The notes: generated by a model from the sequence alone, not told the origin. Shown: positions 1 through 8,935, numbered from the stretch's first letter. The stretch is DNA of 64,000 nt from Filobacillus milosensis (GCF_004402015.1 NZ_SOPW01000001.1:248001-312000), one strand, 5' to 3'. Numbers and translations are program-made.

Positions 1-898
1 GCATGCTTTCCATCGTTTGACTGGCTACTTGCCCTAAACTTTCACCTGTTGTAATAGATAAAATATCATTCTGTTTAGCAACCATTTCACTAATTCTTAA
101 CATCAAGCGACGCATAATCGTCATACCATAATTCTCAGGTGCTTCTTGGAAGATTTTTTGTTGAATTTCTGTAAATGGTACTAAGTGTAACTTCACATCT
201 CCACCATATTTAGTTAAAACACGTGCTAAATCTTCTACTTTTTGTTTAGCTCGATCGCTTGTAAAAGGAGGTGAATGGAAGTGAATGGCTTCGATTTCCA
301 CACCACGATTCATTGTTAAATAACCAGCAACGGGACTATCAATCCCGCCGGATAACAACAGTAATGTTTTCCCAGTTGAGCCGACCGGTAATCCACCTTT
401 TCCTTGTATTTTCTTAGCGGTAATGTATGTGGCATCATGACGAATCTCAACTCTTAATTCAACATCAGGATTATGAACATTAACTGACCAATCATCTGTG
501 TTTCGAAGTAAATGTCCCCCAAGAATCTGATTCATTTCTTGAGAACGCACTGGAAAGTTTTTGTTTGGACGTTTTGTAGTCATTTTAAAGGTATTGCCAT
601 TCTCAAGCATTAAAGCTTGTAAAGCAGCGTCTTTTATTTTTTCTTCATCATTTTCAACCTTCATCGCTAAACTAAATGATTGAATTCCAAAAATATCTTT
701 ACATTCTTTTAAAATAGGTTCATGTTCTTCTCCATTCAAAAGAATGTACATGTGATCTCTTTTAGCTTGCACTTTAATATTTGTATAGGCAGATAATTTC
801 TTCTCCACATTGCGCTTTAATATTTGGATAAATGTTTTTTTATTTTTACCTTTTAGTGCTAATTCACCATAGCGCACCAATATATGATCATATTTCAT
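1..898 (-). CDS. thiI: tRNA 4-thiouridine synthase ThiI (3' end outside window)
   Basis: ThiI uses ATP and persulfide sulfur to make 4-thiouridine at position 8 of tRNA. The first 299 residues are present, starting at the ATG ending at 898; the C-terminus lies beyond base 1. The N-terminal half fits the NFLD/THUMP tRNA-binding region. The PP-loop SGGIDSPVA, which adenylates the target uridine, is at residues 183-191. The gene lies 5 bp downstream of a cysteine desulfurase on the same strand, the standard Bacilli pairing in which the desulfurase supplies sulfur. Bacillus ThiI lacks the rhodanese domain of the E. coli enzyme; the truncation prevents checking this here. Confidence 0.95.
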   Translation of the reverse strand, partial: MKYDHILVRYGELALKGKNKKTFIQILKRNVEKKLSAYTNIKVQAKRDHMYILLNGEEHEPILKECKDIFGIQSFSLAMKVENDEEKIKDAALQALMLENGNTFKMTTKRPNKNFPVRSQEMNQILGGHLLRNTDDWSVNVHNPDVELRVEIRHDATYITAKKIQGKGGLPVGSTGKTLLLLSGGIDSPVAGYLTMNRGVEIEAIHFHSPPFTSDRAKQKVEDLARVLTKYGGDVKLHLVPFTEIQQKIFQEAPENYGMTIMRRLMLRISEMVAKQNDILSITTGESLGQVASQTMESM

Positions 899-903
899 AG
901 TTA

Positions 904-2037
904 TTACCCCATTACATTATCATATTGCTTAATAATTTTGTTTAATTCTTTAATGAAGACATCGATATCTTCTTCGTTTTGTTCAATATGCATACTCACC
1001 CGTAAAGATGAGTTCGCATTAAGCTCATTACTGCACGCCAAGACGACATGGCTCGGTTCATTTTGTTTTGAAGAACAAGCTGACGTCGTTGAAACATAAA
1101 TGTCTTTTTCGCCAAGTGCATGAATAAGAACTTCCGGTTTAAAACCAGGTATAGAAATATTAAAAATGTGAGCAGCTCCATTTTGTGGTGAGTTAATGGT
1201 AATTTGCTTATGGTTTTTGAGTTCATCAAATAGCCTTTGGCGTAACAACATTACATGACTATAATTCTTTTGCTTCTCTTGTGCTAAACGTATAGCTTTA
1301 GCTAAAGAAACTATTCCGGCAACATTTTCAGTGCCCGGCCTAATAGAAATTTCTTGAGAACCACCTTGAAATAAGGGCTCTAAATTAATATGTCTTTTTT
1401 TAATTAAGCAACCTGTTCCTTTTAACCCGTGAATTTTATGGCCAGAAATGGTTACCAAATCTAAGCCGTCCGCGTTATATTTTAATGGAATCTTCCCAAA
1501 ACCTTGTACATGATCTGTATGAAAAGTAACTTTAGGAAATTGGCTTAAATAGTTAGCTACTTCTTCAATTGGTTGAATACTTCCAATCTCATTATTGATA
1601 TGCATCATCGTCACAAGAATCGTTTCTTCCTTATGAGCTTTCATAAGATCATCAACCGAAATAATGCCTTGTTGATTAACAGGTAAATAGGTTACTTCAA
1701 ACCCTTCATTTTCTAGTTGCTCACAAACTTGAAGTACTGAAGGGTGTTCAATTTGAGTTGTAATTATATGATTCCCTCTATTTTTATGGGCATGTGCAAT
1801 ACCTTTAATCGCTAAATTATTGCTTTCGGTTCCGCCAGATGTAAAAATCACTTCTTGATCTGATACATTTAAAAGTTCAGCAATTTGCTTCCTCGCCTTT
1901 TTAAATAATTTCTCAACATCACCACCCATTGTGTGGATGGAAGACGGGTTTGCAAAATAATTTAAAGAAACAGACTGAAAAGTTTTTAATACTTCTGGTG
2001 AAGGTTTAGTTGTTGCGCTATTGTCTAAATAAATCAT
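904..2037 (-). CDS. nifZ: Cysteine desulfurase (NifS/IscS class, ThiI partner)
   Basis: A PLP-dependent enzyme that takes sulfur from L-cysteine as an enzyme persulfide. The Schiff-base lysine is in SGHKIHG (about residue 201) and the catalytic cysteine is in the mobile loop STTSACSSK (about residue 321). The length of about 377 residues is normal for the family. Two ATGs lie in tandem at 2040 and 2037; AAGGAG is 4 nt from the first and 7 nt from the second, so the second is preferred. It is directly upstream of thiI and is probably co-transcribed with it. In B. subtilis the corresponding gene is nifZ, a dedicated sulfur donor for ThiI; that specificity is inferred from context. Confidence 0.93.
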   Translation of the reverse strand: MIYLDNSATTKPSPEVLKTFQSVSLNYFANPSSIHTMGGDVEKLFKKARKQIAELLNVSDQEVIFTSGGTESNNLAIKGIAHAHKNRGNHIITTQIEHPSVLQVCEQLENEGFEVTYLPVNQQGIISVDDLMKAHKEETILVTMMHINNEIGSIQPIEEVANYLSQFPKVTFHTDHVQGFGKIPLKYNADGLDLVTISGHKIHGLKGTGCLIKKRHINLEPLFQGGSQEISIRPGTENVAGIVSLAKAIRLAQEKQKNYSHVMLLRQRLFDELKNHKQITINSPQNGAAHIFNISIPGFKPEVLIHALGEKDIYVSTTSACSSKQNEPSHVVLACSNELNANSSLRVSMHIEQNEEDIDVFIKELNKIIKQYDNVMG

Positions 2038-2126
2038 CATGATACTCCTTCAAAACGAGTATTTGCATCACGTTATCTTACCATACAATGAAACATTTTT
2101 TCAATCTAACAAATAAAAAACCACTC

Positions 2127-2453
2127 CTATGATTGCGGAGCGGCTTCTTCACTTAAATCAAATAATTCCAATAACACATCAATGGAAACACCATCGCCAT
2201 TATTAAATTCAATTAAATCATTAATGTCTTGCTTTTTGATGGAATCTTTAAATTCGACAGAAGACTTATTTTCTTCCAATTTAGCTATAGCAAAAAAGCG
2301 TTCAGACTCTTTTTCGCTGATTAACATTTCCTTGGAAATACTATGCTGCTTGGCCATATAAACTTTTTCTTCTGGTTGCAATACCAAAATGAATAAAAAA
2401 GTCCAAGTAATTACAAATAATAACGCACTAAGACCTACAATAAGACGCTCCAA
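2127..2453 (-). CDS. Small membrane-anchored protein of unknown function
   Basis: This 108-residue protein has one N-terminal hydrophobic segment (about residues 4-26) followed by a charged, mostly acidic tail, so it is probably a single-pass protein. I recognise no family. The start is TTG at 2453, chosen because GGGGGAG lies 7 nt upstream; the nearby ATG at 2460 is in another frame and soon reaches a stop. It lies between ezrA and the desulfurase on the same strand, where B. subtilis has braB. A role with EzrA or in sulfur transfer would be speculation. Confidence 0.7.
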   Translation of the reverse strand: MERLIVGLSALLFVITWTFLFILVLQPEEKVYMAKQHSISKEMLISEKESERFFAIAKLEENKSSVEFKDSIKKQDINDLIEFNNGDGVSIDVLLELFDLSEEAAPQS

Positions 2454-2478
2454 GTTTCATCTCCCCCAACACGATGAA

Positions 2479-4179
2479 CTATGATACCGTTGTTTCTTCA
2501 ATCACATCTTCTAAACGTTTTAAAGCACCAGGTTCTACTTCTTCTAATGTTTTTGATGCTTTTTCCAAGGCCAACTCATATTCATAATTGTGAAAAGCAA
2601 TTTCGGCCTCTGATATTTTCGCAGCAAGTATTGGATAACTTGTACGATAGCGATTCGCATACTGTATAACTTTTTCAGCCAAATGAGCTTGATCCACGAG
2701 TAACTGAGTTTGCTCAACTGCTCTATTGACAGCTTTTTCTGCCTTTTCAATCGAGTGGTTAATGCGATCCATGTCCAGCGGTTGTTCTTCTAAAGAAGAC
2801 ACGGCCTCTGTTACCGCGATTCGCCCTTCTTCAACTAATTCATTGATGTAATTTGGAATTCCAGGCAAGTTGCTTTTCAGTAAATTTTGTCTAACATTTA
2901 TAATTTGTTGTTTCAATTCAAAAATTTGATCTCTTGCTACTAATTCATCTTTTCGCAGGTTATGCAGGTGTTCGTCAAATTGAGATTGTGGTTTCTCCCA
3001 TTCTTCATACTCTACAAACCACTGTTCCAAGTCGACGCGAATTGTAGTGAATAACTTCTCTTCTTGTTCAACCATTAACTTAATTTGTTCTGCTTCTTTT
3101 TCTAAACGATCAATCATTTTTTCTAAACGATACTGTTCTTCATATTTTGCATCATTCAAATGATAATTTTCTTTGACCGCTAAAATATTTTCTTTTGTTT
3201 TCGAAAATCGTTCTTTTGCTTCTTCAACTTTTTCCGATAAAGAATCTAATCGTTGAACCACAAAATTTTTATCAAGAGCTTCTTTTTCTAATTCATCATA
3301 AATCTCTAACTTACGCGCACGAATCTGATCTATTTTTTCTTCTACACCATCATCTTGACCTTTGTTGAGCTGTTCAACTAAGGCAATTAATGTTTCTTGA
3401 TGCGTATGTATTTCTTTATCAAACCCAAATAAATGAATTCGGTAACCTTCATCTCTCATTTCCCGCAAACCATTTTGCAGATGGTCTAAGTCTTCAGGGA
3501 TAACTTGTTTACACAAGCGATACAGTTCTGGAAAACTTTTAACTTTACGGTCGAGTTCATTTAGTTGCTCACTTATTTTTTGTACTAAATTATGAGCTTC
3601 CGTGTAATTACCGGAAGACGTTAAGTTCTCATATTCTGATAATTCATTTTCAATATCATCGAGTTCAACTTCAAAAACAACTTCAGCTTTACCTAATTGA
3701 TATCCGTTTTGAAGCACATTCTTTCTTACCTCAGTAATTTTTGGCTTAATTTTTTCAATCTCTTTACGACTATCTTTTTCAGAATGTAAGAGGCGATCTA
3801 CTTCTGAGAAAATCTCATCAATTGTATTTTCAACCTGGTTCAACTCTCGACTAACATGATTTAAAATTCTAAATGCTTTTCCAAAGCGATAACGCTCTGC
3901 TGCTTCTTCTGCATCTAGAAGGTCTTCCTCTACGTGAGAGAATACCTGGTCATTTATGTTGTCCCATTCTTCTCTCCAAGATTCAAATAATTCCTCGGTC
4001 TCACCAGTTAAATTAAGACCTCGAACCTTAGCTAGTTCGTCTGCAACTTGACGATTCATCAATAGGACTTTTTGCTCTTCAAGGGCATCGACACGTTGAT
4101 ATACTCTTTTCCTCATAATAACTCCAAATGCTATAAAAAGTACGACTGCTATTATTGAAATGACTAATATTAGTTCCAT
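2479..4179 (-). CDS. ezrA: Septation ring formation regulator EzrA
   Basis: EzrA is a membrane-anchored negative regulator of FtsZ ring assembly and a divisome component linked to PBP1. The 566-residue product has one N-terminal membrane segment (about residues 2-23) followed by a long cytoplasmic, charged, coiled-coil region typical of EzrA's spectrin-like repeats. Near the C-terminus the sequence VIQYANRYR carries the conserved QNR patch needed for mid-cell recruitment. The ATG at 4179 is preferred over the upstream in-frame start at 4203 because a strong AGGGGG lies 6-7 nt before it and the membrane segment then starts the protein. Confidence 0.95.
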   Translation of the reverse strand: MELILVISIIAVVLFIAFGVIMRKRVYQRVDALEEQKVLLMNRQVADELAKVRGLNLTGETEELFESWREEWDNINDQVFSHVEEDLLDAEEAAERYRFGKAFRILNHVSRELNQVENTIDEIFSEVDRLLHSEKDSRKEIEKIKPKITEVRKNVLQNGYQLGKAEVVFEVELDDIENELSEYENLTSSGNYTEAHNLVQKISEQLNELDRKVKSFPELYRLCKQVIPEDLDHLQNGLREMRDEGYRIHLFGFDKEIHTHQETLIALVEQLNKGQDDGVEEKIDQIRARKLEIYDELEKEALDKNFVVQRLDSLSEKVEEAKERFSKTKENILAVKENYHLNDAKYEEQYRLEKMIDRLEKEAEQIKLMVEQEEKLFTTIRVDLEQWFVEYEEWEKPQSQFDEHLHNLRKDELVARDQIFELKQQIINVRQNLLKSNLPGIPNYINELVEEGRIAVTEAVSSLEEQPLDMDRINHSIEKAEKAVNRAVEQTQLLVDQAHLAEKVIQYANRYRTSYPILAAKISEAEIAFHNYEYELALEKASKTLEEVEPGALKRLEDVIEETTVS

Positions 4180-4306
4180 CAAAAGCCCCCTAACTCCACA
4201 CAACTATTGACTCAAATAACTTTACTCTATAATAGCATATTTTTGTCAATAATTTGCTAAATTTTTTGTGTTTTCACAGGAAAAATTGCAACTTTAGACA
4301 CTTTTT

Positions 4307-4900
4307 TTATACTGAAAACCACTTTTTGAATGTTTTCATATAGTTCTTAACGAACGTTTGTCCACTTTGATCCCAGTGATAGTGGTCCTGCCAGTCATTT
4401 GCATAAACAAAAGGTGCATTAATTAAACTTTTTAACTGTATGTAGAAAACTTCTTTTTCTATATTATTTAATATCCATTCCCTAGAAATAGATGTTGTAA
4501 TCTTTTGTAGCAAATATTTTTCTTTTGCGACATATGTAGAAAATAACTCACGTATAAACATGTTGTCTAATGATAACTCTCTTTGAATAAAACAACTGAA
4601 TTGAAAATGATTATATTTATAATGTATAATTTCTTCAATTACATTAAAGAATTCCTCTTTTTCTCTTAATGAATCTTGTGATGCAGTTAATTGTTCTAAT
4701 AATTTTATATAGTTCTCAAAATAATCAACAGTCATATATTCCAATAGACCTTGTTTATTTTTAAAATGATAATTGATCATTGAAACATTAGTATTAGCTT
4801 TATCGGTGATTGAACGTATAGATGTTCCATTAAAACCATTGTAATAAAATAATTGCGCAGCAGCTTCCATAATTCGCTGCTTTGTGCTATGTTCTGACAT
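4307..4900 (-). CDS. refZ: TetR-family regulator RefZ
   Basis: This 197-residue TetR-type protein has an N-terminal helix-turn-helix (about residues 8-58, with GTSIRSITDKA and NYHFKNKQGLLEY matching the TetR recognition region). Its position beside ytsP and close to ezrA matches B. subtilis refZ (yttP), a DNA-binding protein that acts on FtsZ and helps position the sporulation septum. It is divergent from ytsP, with 108 bp between the starts. The B. subtilis neighbour hisJ is absent. Identity as RefZ rests on synteny and length; another TetR member cannot be fully excluded. Confidence 0.85.
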   Translation of the reverse strand: MSEHSTKQRIMEAAAQLFYYNGFNGTSIRSITDKANTNVSMINYHFKNKQGLLEYMTVDYFENYIKLLEQLTASQDSLREKEEFFNVIEEIIHYKYNHFQFSCFIQRELSLDNMFIRELFSTYVAKEKYLLQKITTSISREWILNNIEKEVFYIQLKSLINAPFVYANDWQDHYHWDQSGQTFVKNYMKTFKKWFSV

Positions 4901-5008
4901 AAAATCACCTCTTTCATCTTATATTCGATTGTTTTTTTAAAATACCTTTAAATAATTATCGGATATTTATTAAAAATGTTTAGTTAAAATTAAAGGAGAG
5001 TATGAAAA

Positions 5009-5488
5009 TTGTTTGAAGCCATGACGTATAACGGTACAAGAGAAGAAAATTACGATTTATTAATTAAACAACTAGATGCATTATTAGAAGGAGAAACAGA
5101 TCAAACTGCAAATTTAGCCAATGCAAGCGCCCTGCTAAACCAATTTTTAGACCAGGTCAACTGGGTTGGTTTTTATCTGATGAAGAATGGAGAGCTTGTA
5201 CTCGGTCCATTTCAAGGGATGCCTGCATGTGTAAGGATTACAGATGGAAAAGGTGTTTGCGGGACAGCTACTGCTGAAAGAAAAACTATGTTAGTTGACG
5301 ATGTCCACCAGTTTCCAGGTCACATTGCCTGCGATGCACAAAGTCAATCAGAAATTGTTGTTCCTATTATAATCTACAACCAAACTTTTGGTGTATTAGA
5401 TATCGATAGTCCAATCAAAAATAGATTCGATGAAACTGATCAAAAGTATTTAGAAACATTTGTTGAAACACTAAAAAAACATCTATAA
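5009..5488 (+). CDS. ytsP: Free methionine-(R)-sulfoxide reductase, GAF domain (YtsP)
   Basis: A single GAF-domain enzyme of 159 residues that reduces free L-methionine-(R)-sulfoxide. The three conserved fRMsr cysteines are at Cys74 (MPACVRI), Cys84 (GKGVCGTA) and Cys108 (GHIACDA). The ending with LDIDSP and RFDETD is typical of YtsP. It starts with TTG at 5009, 8 nt after AAAGGAGAG. An out-of-frame ATG at 5002 would encode only four residues and overlaps the start. A strong terminator follows, so it appears monocistronic. It is divergent from refZ, as in B. subtilis. Confidence 0.93.
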   Translation: MFEAMTYNGTREENYDLLIKQLDALLEGETDQTANLANASALLNQFLDQVNWVGFYLMKNGELVLGPFQGMPACVRITDGKGVCGTATAERKTMLVDDVHQFPGHIACDAQSQSEIVVPIIIYNQTFGVLDIDSPIKNRFDETDQKYLETFVETLKKHL

Positions 5489-5501
5489 ACACTTAGGTGA
5501 G

Positions 5502-5537
5502 CACCAATTTTCCATCATGAAAATTGGTGTTTTTTTA
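5502..5537 (+). terminator. Rho-independent terminator after ytsP
   Basis: An 11-bp perfect stem (CACCAATTTTC with GAAAATTGGTG) and a 6-nt loop are followed by seven T residues on the plus strand, just after the ytsP stop codon. Confidence 0.93.
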
Positions 5538-5598
5538 TGTCAAAATTCAATGAAATCATGGTATAATAAATATCATTGTAATGAGAGGGGAATATATT

Positions 5599-6201
5599 AT
5601 GTCTGAAGAAAAACTGGATTTAATATTATCTGAGCTCCAAAGCTTGAACAGCAGAGTCACTTCTCTTGAAACGAACCAATTATTAATGAGGGACGAGCTA
5701 AGAGTTACACAAGAAGCAATGTCTCAATTTACAACTAAAGATGACCTTAAAAATTTCGCTACTAAAGACGATTTTAAGAGGTTTGCTACTAAAGAGGATC
5801 TTAAGAACTTTGCCACAAAAGACGATCTTAAAAATTTTGCTACTAAAGAGGATCTCGAAAATTTCGCTACTAAAAACGATATGCTAGAACTTAGGAGTGA
5901 ACTTAAAAACTTTGCTACCAAAGACGATATGCTAGAACTCAGAAGTGAACTTAAAAACTTCGCTACTAAAGATGATTTACAAGAACTTAGAAATGAGCTT
6001 AAAAACTTCGCAACAAAAGAAGATCTCCAACCAATTTATAATGATTTAACTCATCTTAAAGAAGAACAAAGTGTTATTAAGCAGGCAGTTCTTGAAACAA
6101 AAGATGAAGTTAATGAACTAAAACAGAGCCAGGCTTCCGTTCATCAGATCATTGGAGAACATGAAATTTCACTACGTAATATTAGAAATCATATCTTATA
6201 A
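5599..6201 (+). CDS. Coiled-coil protein with tandem FATK(D/E)DL repeats
   Basis: A 200-residue hydrophilic protein built around nine tandem units centred on F(A/T)TK(D/E/N)DL. The first units are 9 residues long; later ones grow to 16 residues by adding LELRSELKN-like turns. The N-terminus and C-terminus are helical and heptad-like, so the whole protein is probably a coiled coil. No signal peptide or membrane segment is visible. The ATG at 5599 is preferred over 5581 because GAGAGGGG lies between them. It sits between ytsP and rpsD, with a terminator upstream and the rpsD promoter 15 bp downstream, so it is an independent unit. Proteins with ATKEDL repeats occur widely; I know no established function. 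Confidence 0.8.
   Translation: MSEEKLDLILSELQSLNSRVTSLETNQLLMRDELRVTQEAMSQFTTKDDLKNFATKDDFKRFATKEDLKNFATKDDLKNFATKEDLENFATKNDMLELRSELKNFATKDDMLELRSELKNFATKDDLQELRNELKNFATKEDLQPIYNDLTHLKEEQSVIKQAVLETKDEVNELKQSQASVHQIIGEHEISLRNIRNHIL
5724..6040 (+). repeat. Intragenic tandem repeat (27 bp and 48 bp units)
   Basis: DNA encoding the FATKxDL repeats. The units are 27 bp, then 48 bp, with strong nucleotide similarity (for example AAAAACTTTGCTACT/AAAGAC variants). Repeat number is likely to vary between strains by slippage or recombination. Confidence 0.8.
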
Positions 6202-6215
6202 TCTTCTATAAACAC

Positions 6216-6244
6216 TTGACTCTTCTCGTTATTTTTCATATAAT
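6216..6244 (+). promoter_or_regulatory. SigA promoter for rpsD
   Basis: A -35 box TTGACT (6216-6221) and a consensus -10 box TATAAT (6239-6244) are separated by exactly 17 bp, directly before the rpsD leader. Confidence 0.9.
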
Positions 6245-6249
6245 ATCCT

Positions 6250-6430
6250 TTGTGTAAAATAAAAGGCAGCTTAGGTGAACTTGCTATGTCATCATTTTGT
6301 ACCTCTTGATGAGGTGTATCGCGTAACTCTCTGCTGCTGGAGCGAAGGTACATGAATGCAAAATGAGCATGGTGTGGAACACATCCTTTTTATTTTATGC
6401 AAAATTTATTATATAAAGGAGGAGACGCTC
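6250..6430 (+). ncRNA. Autoregulatory leader of rpsD (S4-binding RNA)
   Basis: About 180 nt lie between the promoter and the rpsD start. The stretch has short complementary blocks and no convincing ORF. In B. subtilis the comparable rpsD leader binds free S4 and represses its own translation. Its length and position fit that class, but I did not fold it or align it, so the exact boundaries and pseudoknot are unverified. Confidence 0.65.
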
Positions 6431-7033
6431 GTGGCACGTTACACAGGCTCTCTATGGAAAAAATCACGTCGTTACGGCATTTCTCTAACTGGTACAGGTA
6501 AAGAGTTAGAAAAACGCCCTTACGCTCCGGGTCAACATGGTCCGAACCAGCGTAAAAAACAATCAGAATATGGACTTCAGTTACAAGAGAAGCAAAAGCT
6601 TCGTTTCATGTATGGTTTAACTGAACGCCAATTCCGTCGCATCTTTGACGATGCAGCAAAAATGAAAGGTGTTCATGGTGAGAACTTCATGATCTTACTT
6701 GAATCTCGTCTAGACAACCTTGTATACCGCGCAGGTCTTGCTCGCACTCGTCGTCAAGCACGTCAATTAGTAGGTCATGGTCATATCACTGTAGATGGCG
6801 GTCAAGTAGACATCCCATCTTACCGTGTAAAACCAGGTCAAGTAATTGGTGTTCGCGAAAAATCACAAAATCTTGACATCGTTGCAGAAGCAATCGAAGT
6901 TAACAACTTTGTTCCAGAGTATGTGACTTTCGACGAAAATAAAAAAGAAGCAACGTATAACCGCTACCCTGAACGTTCTGAATTACCTTCAGAAATTAAC
7001 GAAGCGCTTATCGTTGAGTTCTACTCACGTTAA
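6431..7033 (+). CDS. rpsD: 30S ribosomal protein S4
   Basis: S4 is a primary 16S rRNA-binding protein that nucleates the 30S body. The 200-residue product starts [16 protein letters not shown], the usual Bacilli S4 N-terminus, and carries an S4 RNA-binding domain from about residue 90 ([20 protein letters not shown]). The start is GTG at 6431 with AAAGGAGGAG upstream; the open frame extends further back into the leader, but that part is not S4. It is a single-gene unit with its own promoter, probable autoregulatory leader and terminator. Confidence 0.98.
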   Translation: MARYTGSLWKKSRRYGISLTGTGKELEKRPYAPGQHGPNQRKKQSEYGLQLQEKQKLRFMYGLTERQFRRIFDDAAKMKGVHGENFMILLESRLDNLVYRAGLARTRRQARQLVGHGHITVDGGQVDIPSYRVKPGQVIGVREKSQNLDIVAEAIEVNNFVPEYVTFDENKKEATYNRYPERSELPSEINEALIVEFYSR

Positions 7034-7049
7034 TATTTTAACTTACAAA

Positions 7050-7087
7050 AACCTCGAATTGTTTATAAACAATTCGAGGTTTTTTTG
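7050..7087 (+). terminator. Terminator after rpsD
   Basis: A perfect stem of about 15 bp (AACCTCGAATTGTTT with its complement) and a short loop are followed by a long T-tract. Confidence 0.95.
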
Positions 7088-7153
7088 TTTGGAATGTACA
7101 CTAATCAGGGAATTCTATGAAAGGTATACATTTTCAAAAGGATAGGTGATTGA

Positions 7154-8755
7154 ATGATTATTGATAATGTAAGGTTATATCAGGCGAAAATTAATCAAAA
7201 TGATTTAAATGACATCTTTCATATCGAATTAGAGAACGAAAAAATTAAAAGTATAATACCCGGACGTTATCAAGGAAATGATCAGGATTTATATGATGCA
7301 AAAGAACATGTGATGAGCGCAAGTTTTAATGATAGTCATATGCACCTTTTAAGATATGGGTTACTCAAAAAAGAACTTGATTTAACTCAAGTTTCCAGCT
7401 GGGCAGAAATGAAAGAAGCTGTTGAATATTATTATAAAGAAATGGAAGAAGGTCAATGGGTATTTGGAAAAGGATTTGATGACTCTAAATTTGATGACAT
7501 TGACCACCTGCTAACAGCAGATGATTTAGGAGAAATTAACGTGAATGATTATATGTATTTCATGCACCAGGATGGTCATGAATGTGTTATTTCTCATTCT
7601 GCTATGAATTTACTTAAACAAGAGAAAGACTTTGAAAAAGAACCAGACATATTTAAAGAAAAAAATTCAGACGGACAATGGAATGGTCGCTTTAAAGACA
7701 CTGCCGTCCATTACATTAAACACCACTTTTGGGGCAGGCCCGTTAAAGATGCTAAACAGGCTTTACTTAACGCCTTCCCTTATCTATTAAAATACGGCAT
7801 TACGTCTGTCCACACGGACGATATTAACTTTATGGGGTCCTATGAAAAATTATGGCAGGCATACACTGAGCTTGAAGATGAAAGCAAACTTCCAATCGAT
7901 GTGATGCTACATCATTATATATTTGATAAAGAAGATTTACTTCGATACATTAATAGATCAAACCTAAGAACTGGTGACGGTACTCAGCGGGTTAAAGTTG
8001 GCGCTATTAAAATCTTCTTAGACGGCACTCAACGATTACACACTGCTGCTATGCGCAACCCTTATCCTGATCAACCGGATTCAGATGGCACCTTAATATA
8101 TAGCCAGTCTGAGCTCGATGAATTGGTATCCATAGCTGCTGAAAATGATATGCAAGTTGCGATGCATGCTATCGGTGACCGAGCCGTAGAAGAAGCAATC
8201 GTTGCTTTAGAACAAGAAAACGCCAGAACTTCTGCCCTAAAACATCGTATTATTCATGCTCAAACGTTAGCGCCTGACTTAATCCAACGGTTAAAAACGA
8301 TTAAACCTTATATCGAAACACAGCCTTCCTTTTTAATAAGTGAATGGAATAGTAAAGAACAATGGACACCGAAAGACTTACTACCATATTGTGACGCGTT
8401 TAATAGTTTAATGAGGGATCAAATCCCAATAACATTAAGTTCTGACTTACCAATTGGATCTTTAAATCCTATGGAATCTGTATATGCTGCAGTAACTCGG
8501 ATGGACTTGGGTGAACAACCTGATGGCGGTTGGATGCCTCAGGAACGAATTTCAGTGGATGACGCATTCCATGGTTTTACGAGTGCACCTGCTGAATTAG
8601 AGTTTAAGGAAAAGGTTAAAGGAAAAATCGAGAGTGGATATCAAGCTGATTTTATCTTACTAAACAAACACCCTTTAGAAGCTCAACATAAAGATTTAAA
8701 AGACATAACAGTTATGGAAACATGGTCTAAAGGTAAACAGGTATTTAAGAAATAA
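7154..8755 (+). CDS. Amidohydrolase, YtcJ-like (amidohydrolase 3 family)
   Basis: A 533-residue metal-dependent hydrolase of the amidohydrolase_3 group. Metal-binding motifs are visible in order: NDSHMH (His62 and His64), a KIFLDGTQ segment at the bridging-lysine position, MHAIGDRA, HAQTLAP, and the metal Asp in SSDLPIGSL. The ATG at 7154 is preceded by GGATAGGTGATTGA. Members of this family hydrolyse exocyclic amides or formamide-like substrates; the true substrate of YtcJ-type enzymes is not known to me. It has terminators on both sides and is not in an operon. B. subtilis has tyrS rather than this gene near rpsD, so it is an accessory insertion. Confidence 0.85.
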   Translation: MIIDNVRLYQAKINQNDLNDIFHIELENEKIKSIIPGRYQGNDQDLYDAKEHVMSASFNDSHMHLLRYGLLKKELDLTQVSSWAEMKEAVEYYYKEMEEGQWVFGKGFDDSKFDDIDHLLTADDLGEINVNDYMYFMHQDGHECVISHSAMNLLKQEKDFEKEPDIFKEKNSDGQWNGRFKDTAVHYIKHHFWGRPVKDAKQALLNAFPYLLKYGITSVHTDDINFMGSYEKLWQAYTELEDESKLPIDVMLHHYIFDKEDLLRYINRSNLRTGDGTQRVKVGAIKIFLDGTQRLHTAAMRNPYPDQPDSDGTLIYSQSELDELVSIAAENDMQVAMHAIGDRAVEEAIVALEQENARTSALKHRIIHAQTLAPDLIQRLKTIKPYIETQPSFLISEWNSKEQWTPKDLLPYCDAFNSLMRDQIPITLSSDLPIGSLNPMESVYAAVTRMDLGEQPDGGWMPQERISVDDAFHGFTSAPAELEFKEKVKGKIESGYQADFILLNKHPLEAQHKDLKDITVMETWSKGKQVFKK

Positions 8756-8768
8756 AGTTAAACAAAAT

Positions 8769-8800
8769 AAAAGCCACCGACTTAATCGGTGGCTTTCTTA
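8769..8800. terminator. Terminator between ytcJ-like gene and small ORF
   Basis: A 10-bp stem (AAGCCACCGA with TCGGTGGCTT) lies between two convergent genes. It has T-rich flanks on the plus side and could serve both strands. Confidence 0.85.
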
Positions 8801-8809
8801 TGTTTCGTC

Positions 8810-8935
8810 TTATTTGTTATCGTCACTATTCTTCTTGTTACCTTTTGCGTGTTTACCTTGGCTGCCATATTCCTTATTCATCTCTTCAGTTCTTTCTTCG
8901 CCACTTTTACATTGGTTTTGATTATTCGATGTCAT
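8810..8935 (-). CDS. Small hydrophilic protein, 41 residues
   Basis: An ATG at 8935 opens a 41-codon frame ending at 8810, with AAGGAAGC about 9 nt before the start and a terminator directly after the stop. The product is Asn-, Lys-, Glu- and Gly-rich, with one Cys and no hydrophobic stretch. Its composition resembles small spore-associated proteins of Bacilli, but I cannot match it to a family. It is below the usual gene-calling length; the good start signals and the adjacent terminator are what support it. Confidence 0.5.
   Translation of the reverse strand: MTSNNQNQCKSGEERTEEMNKEYGSQGKHAKGNKKNSDDNK

Noticed and set aside
5581-5598. Upstream in-frame ATG of the FATKxDL repeat gene
   Set aside because: GAGAGGGG lies just after it and is the RBS of the second ATG at 5599; no RBS precedes 5581.
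5724-5921. Minus-strand frame over the repeat gene
   Set aside because: It is a shadow of the repeats, with no RBS and a biased composition.
6250-6430. Possible N-terminal extension of S4
   Set aside because: The frame is open from 6356, but the residues do not match S4, while the GTG at 6431 has a perfect RBS and gives the exact family N-terminus.
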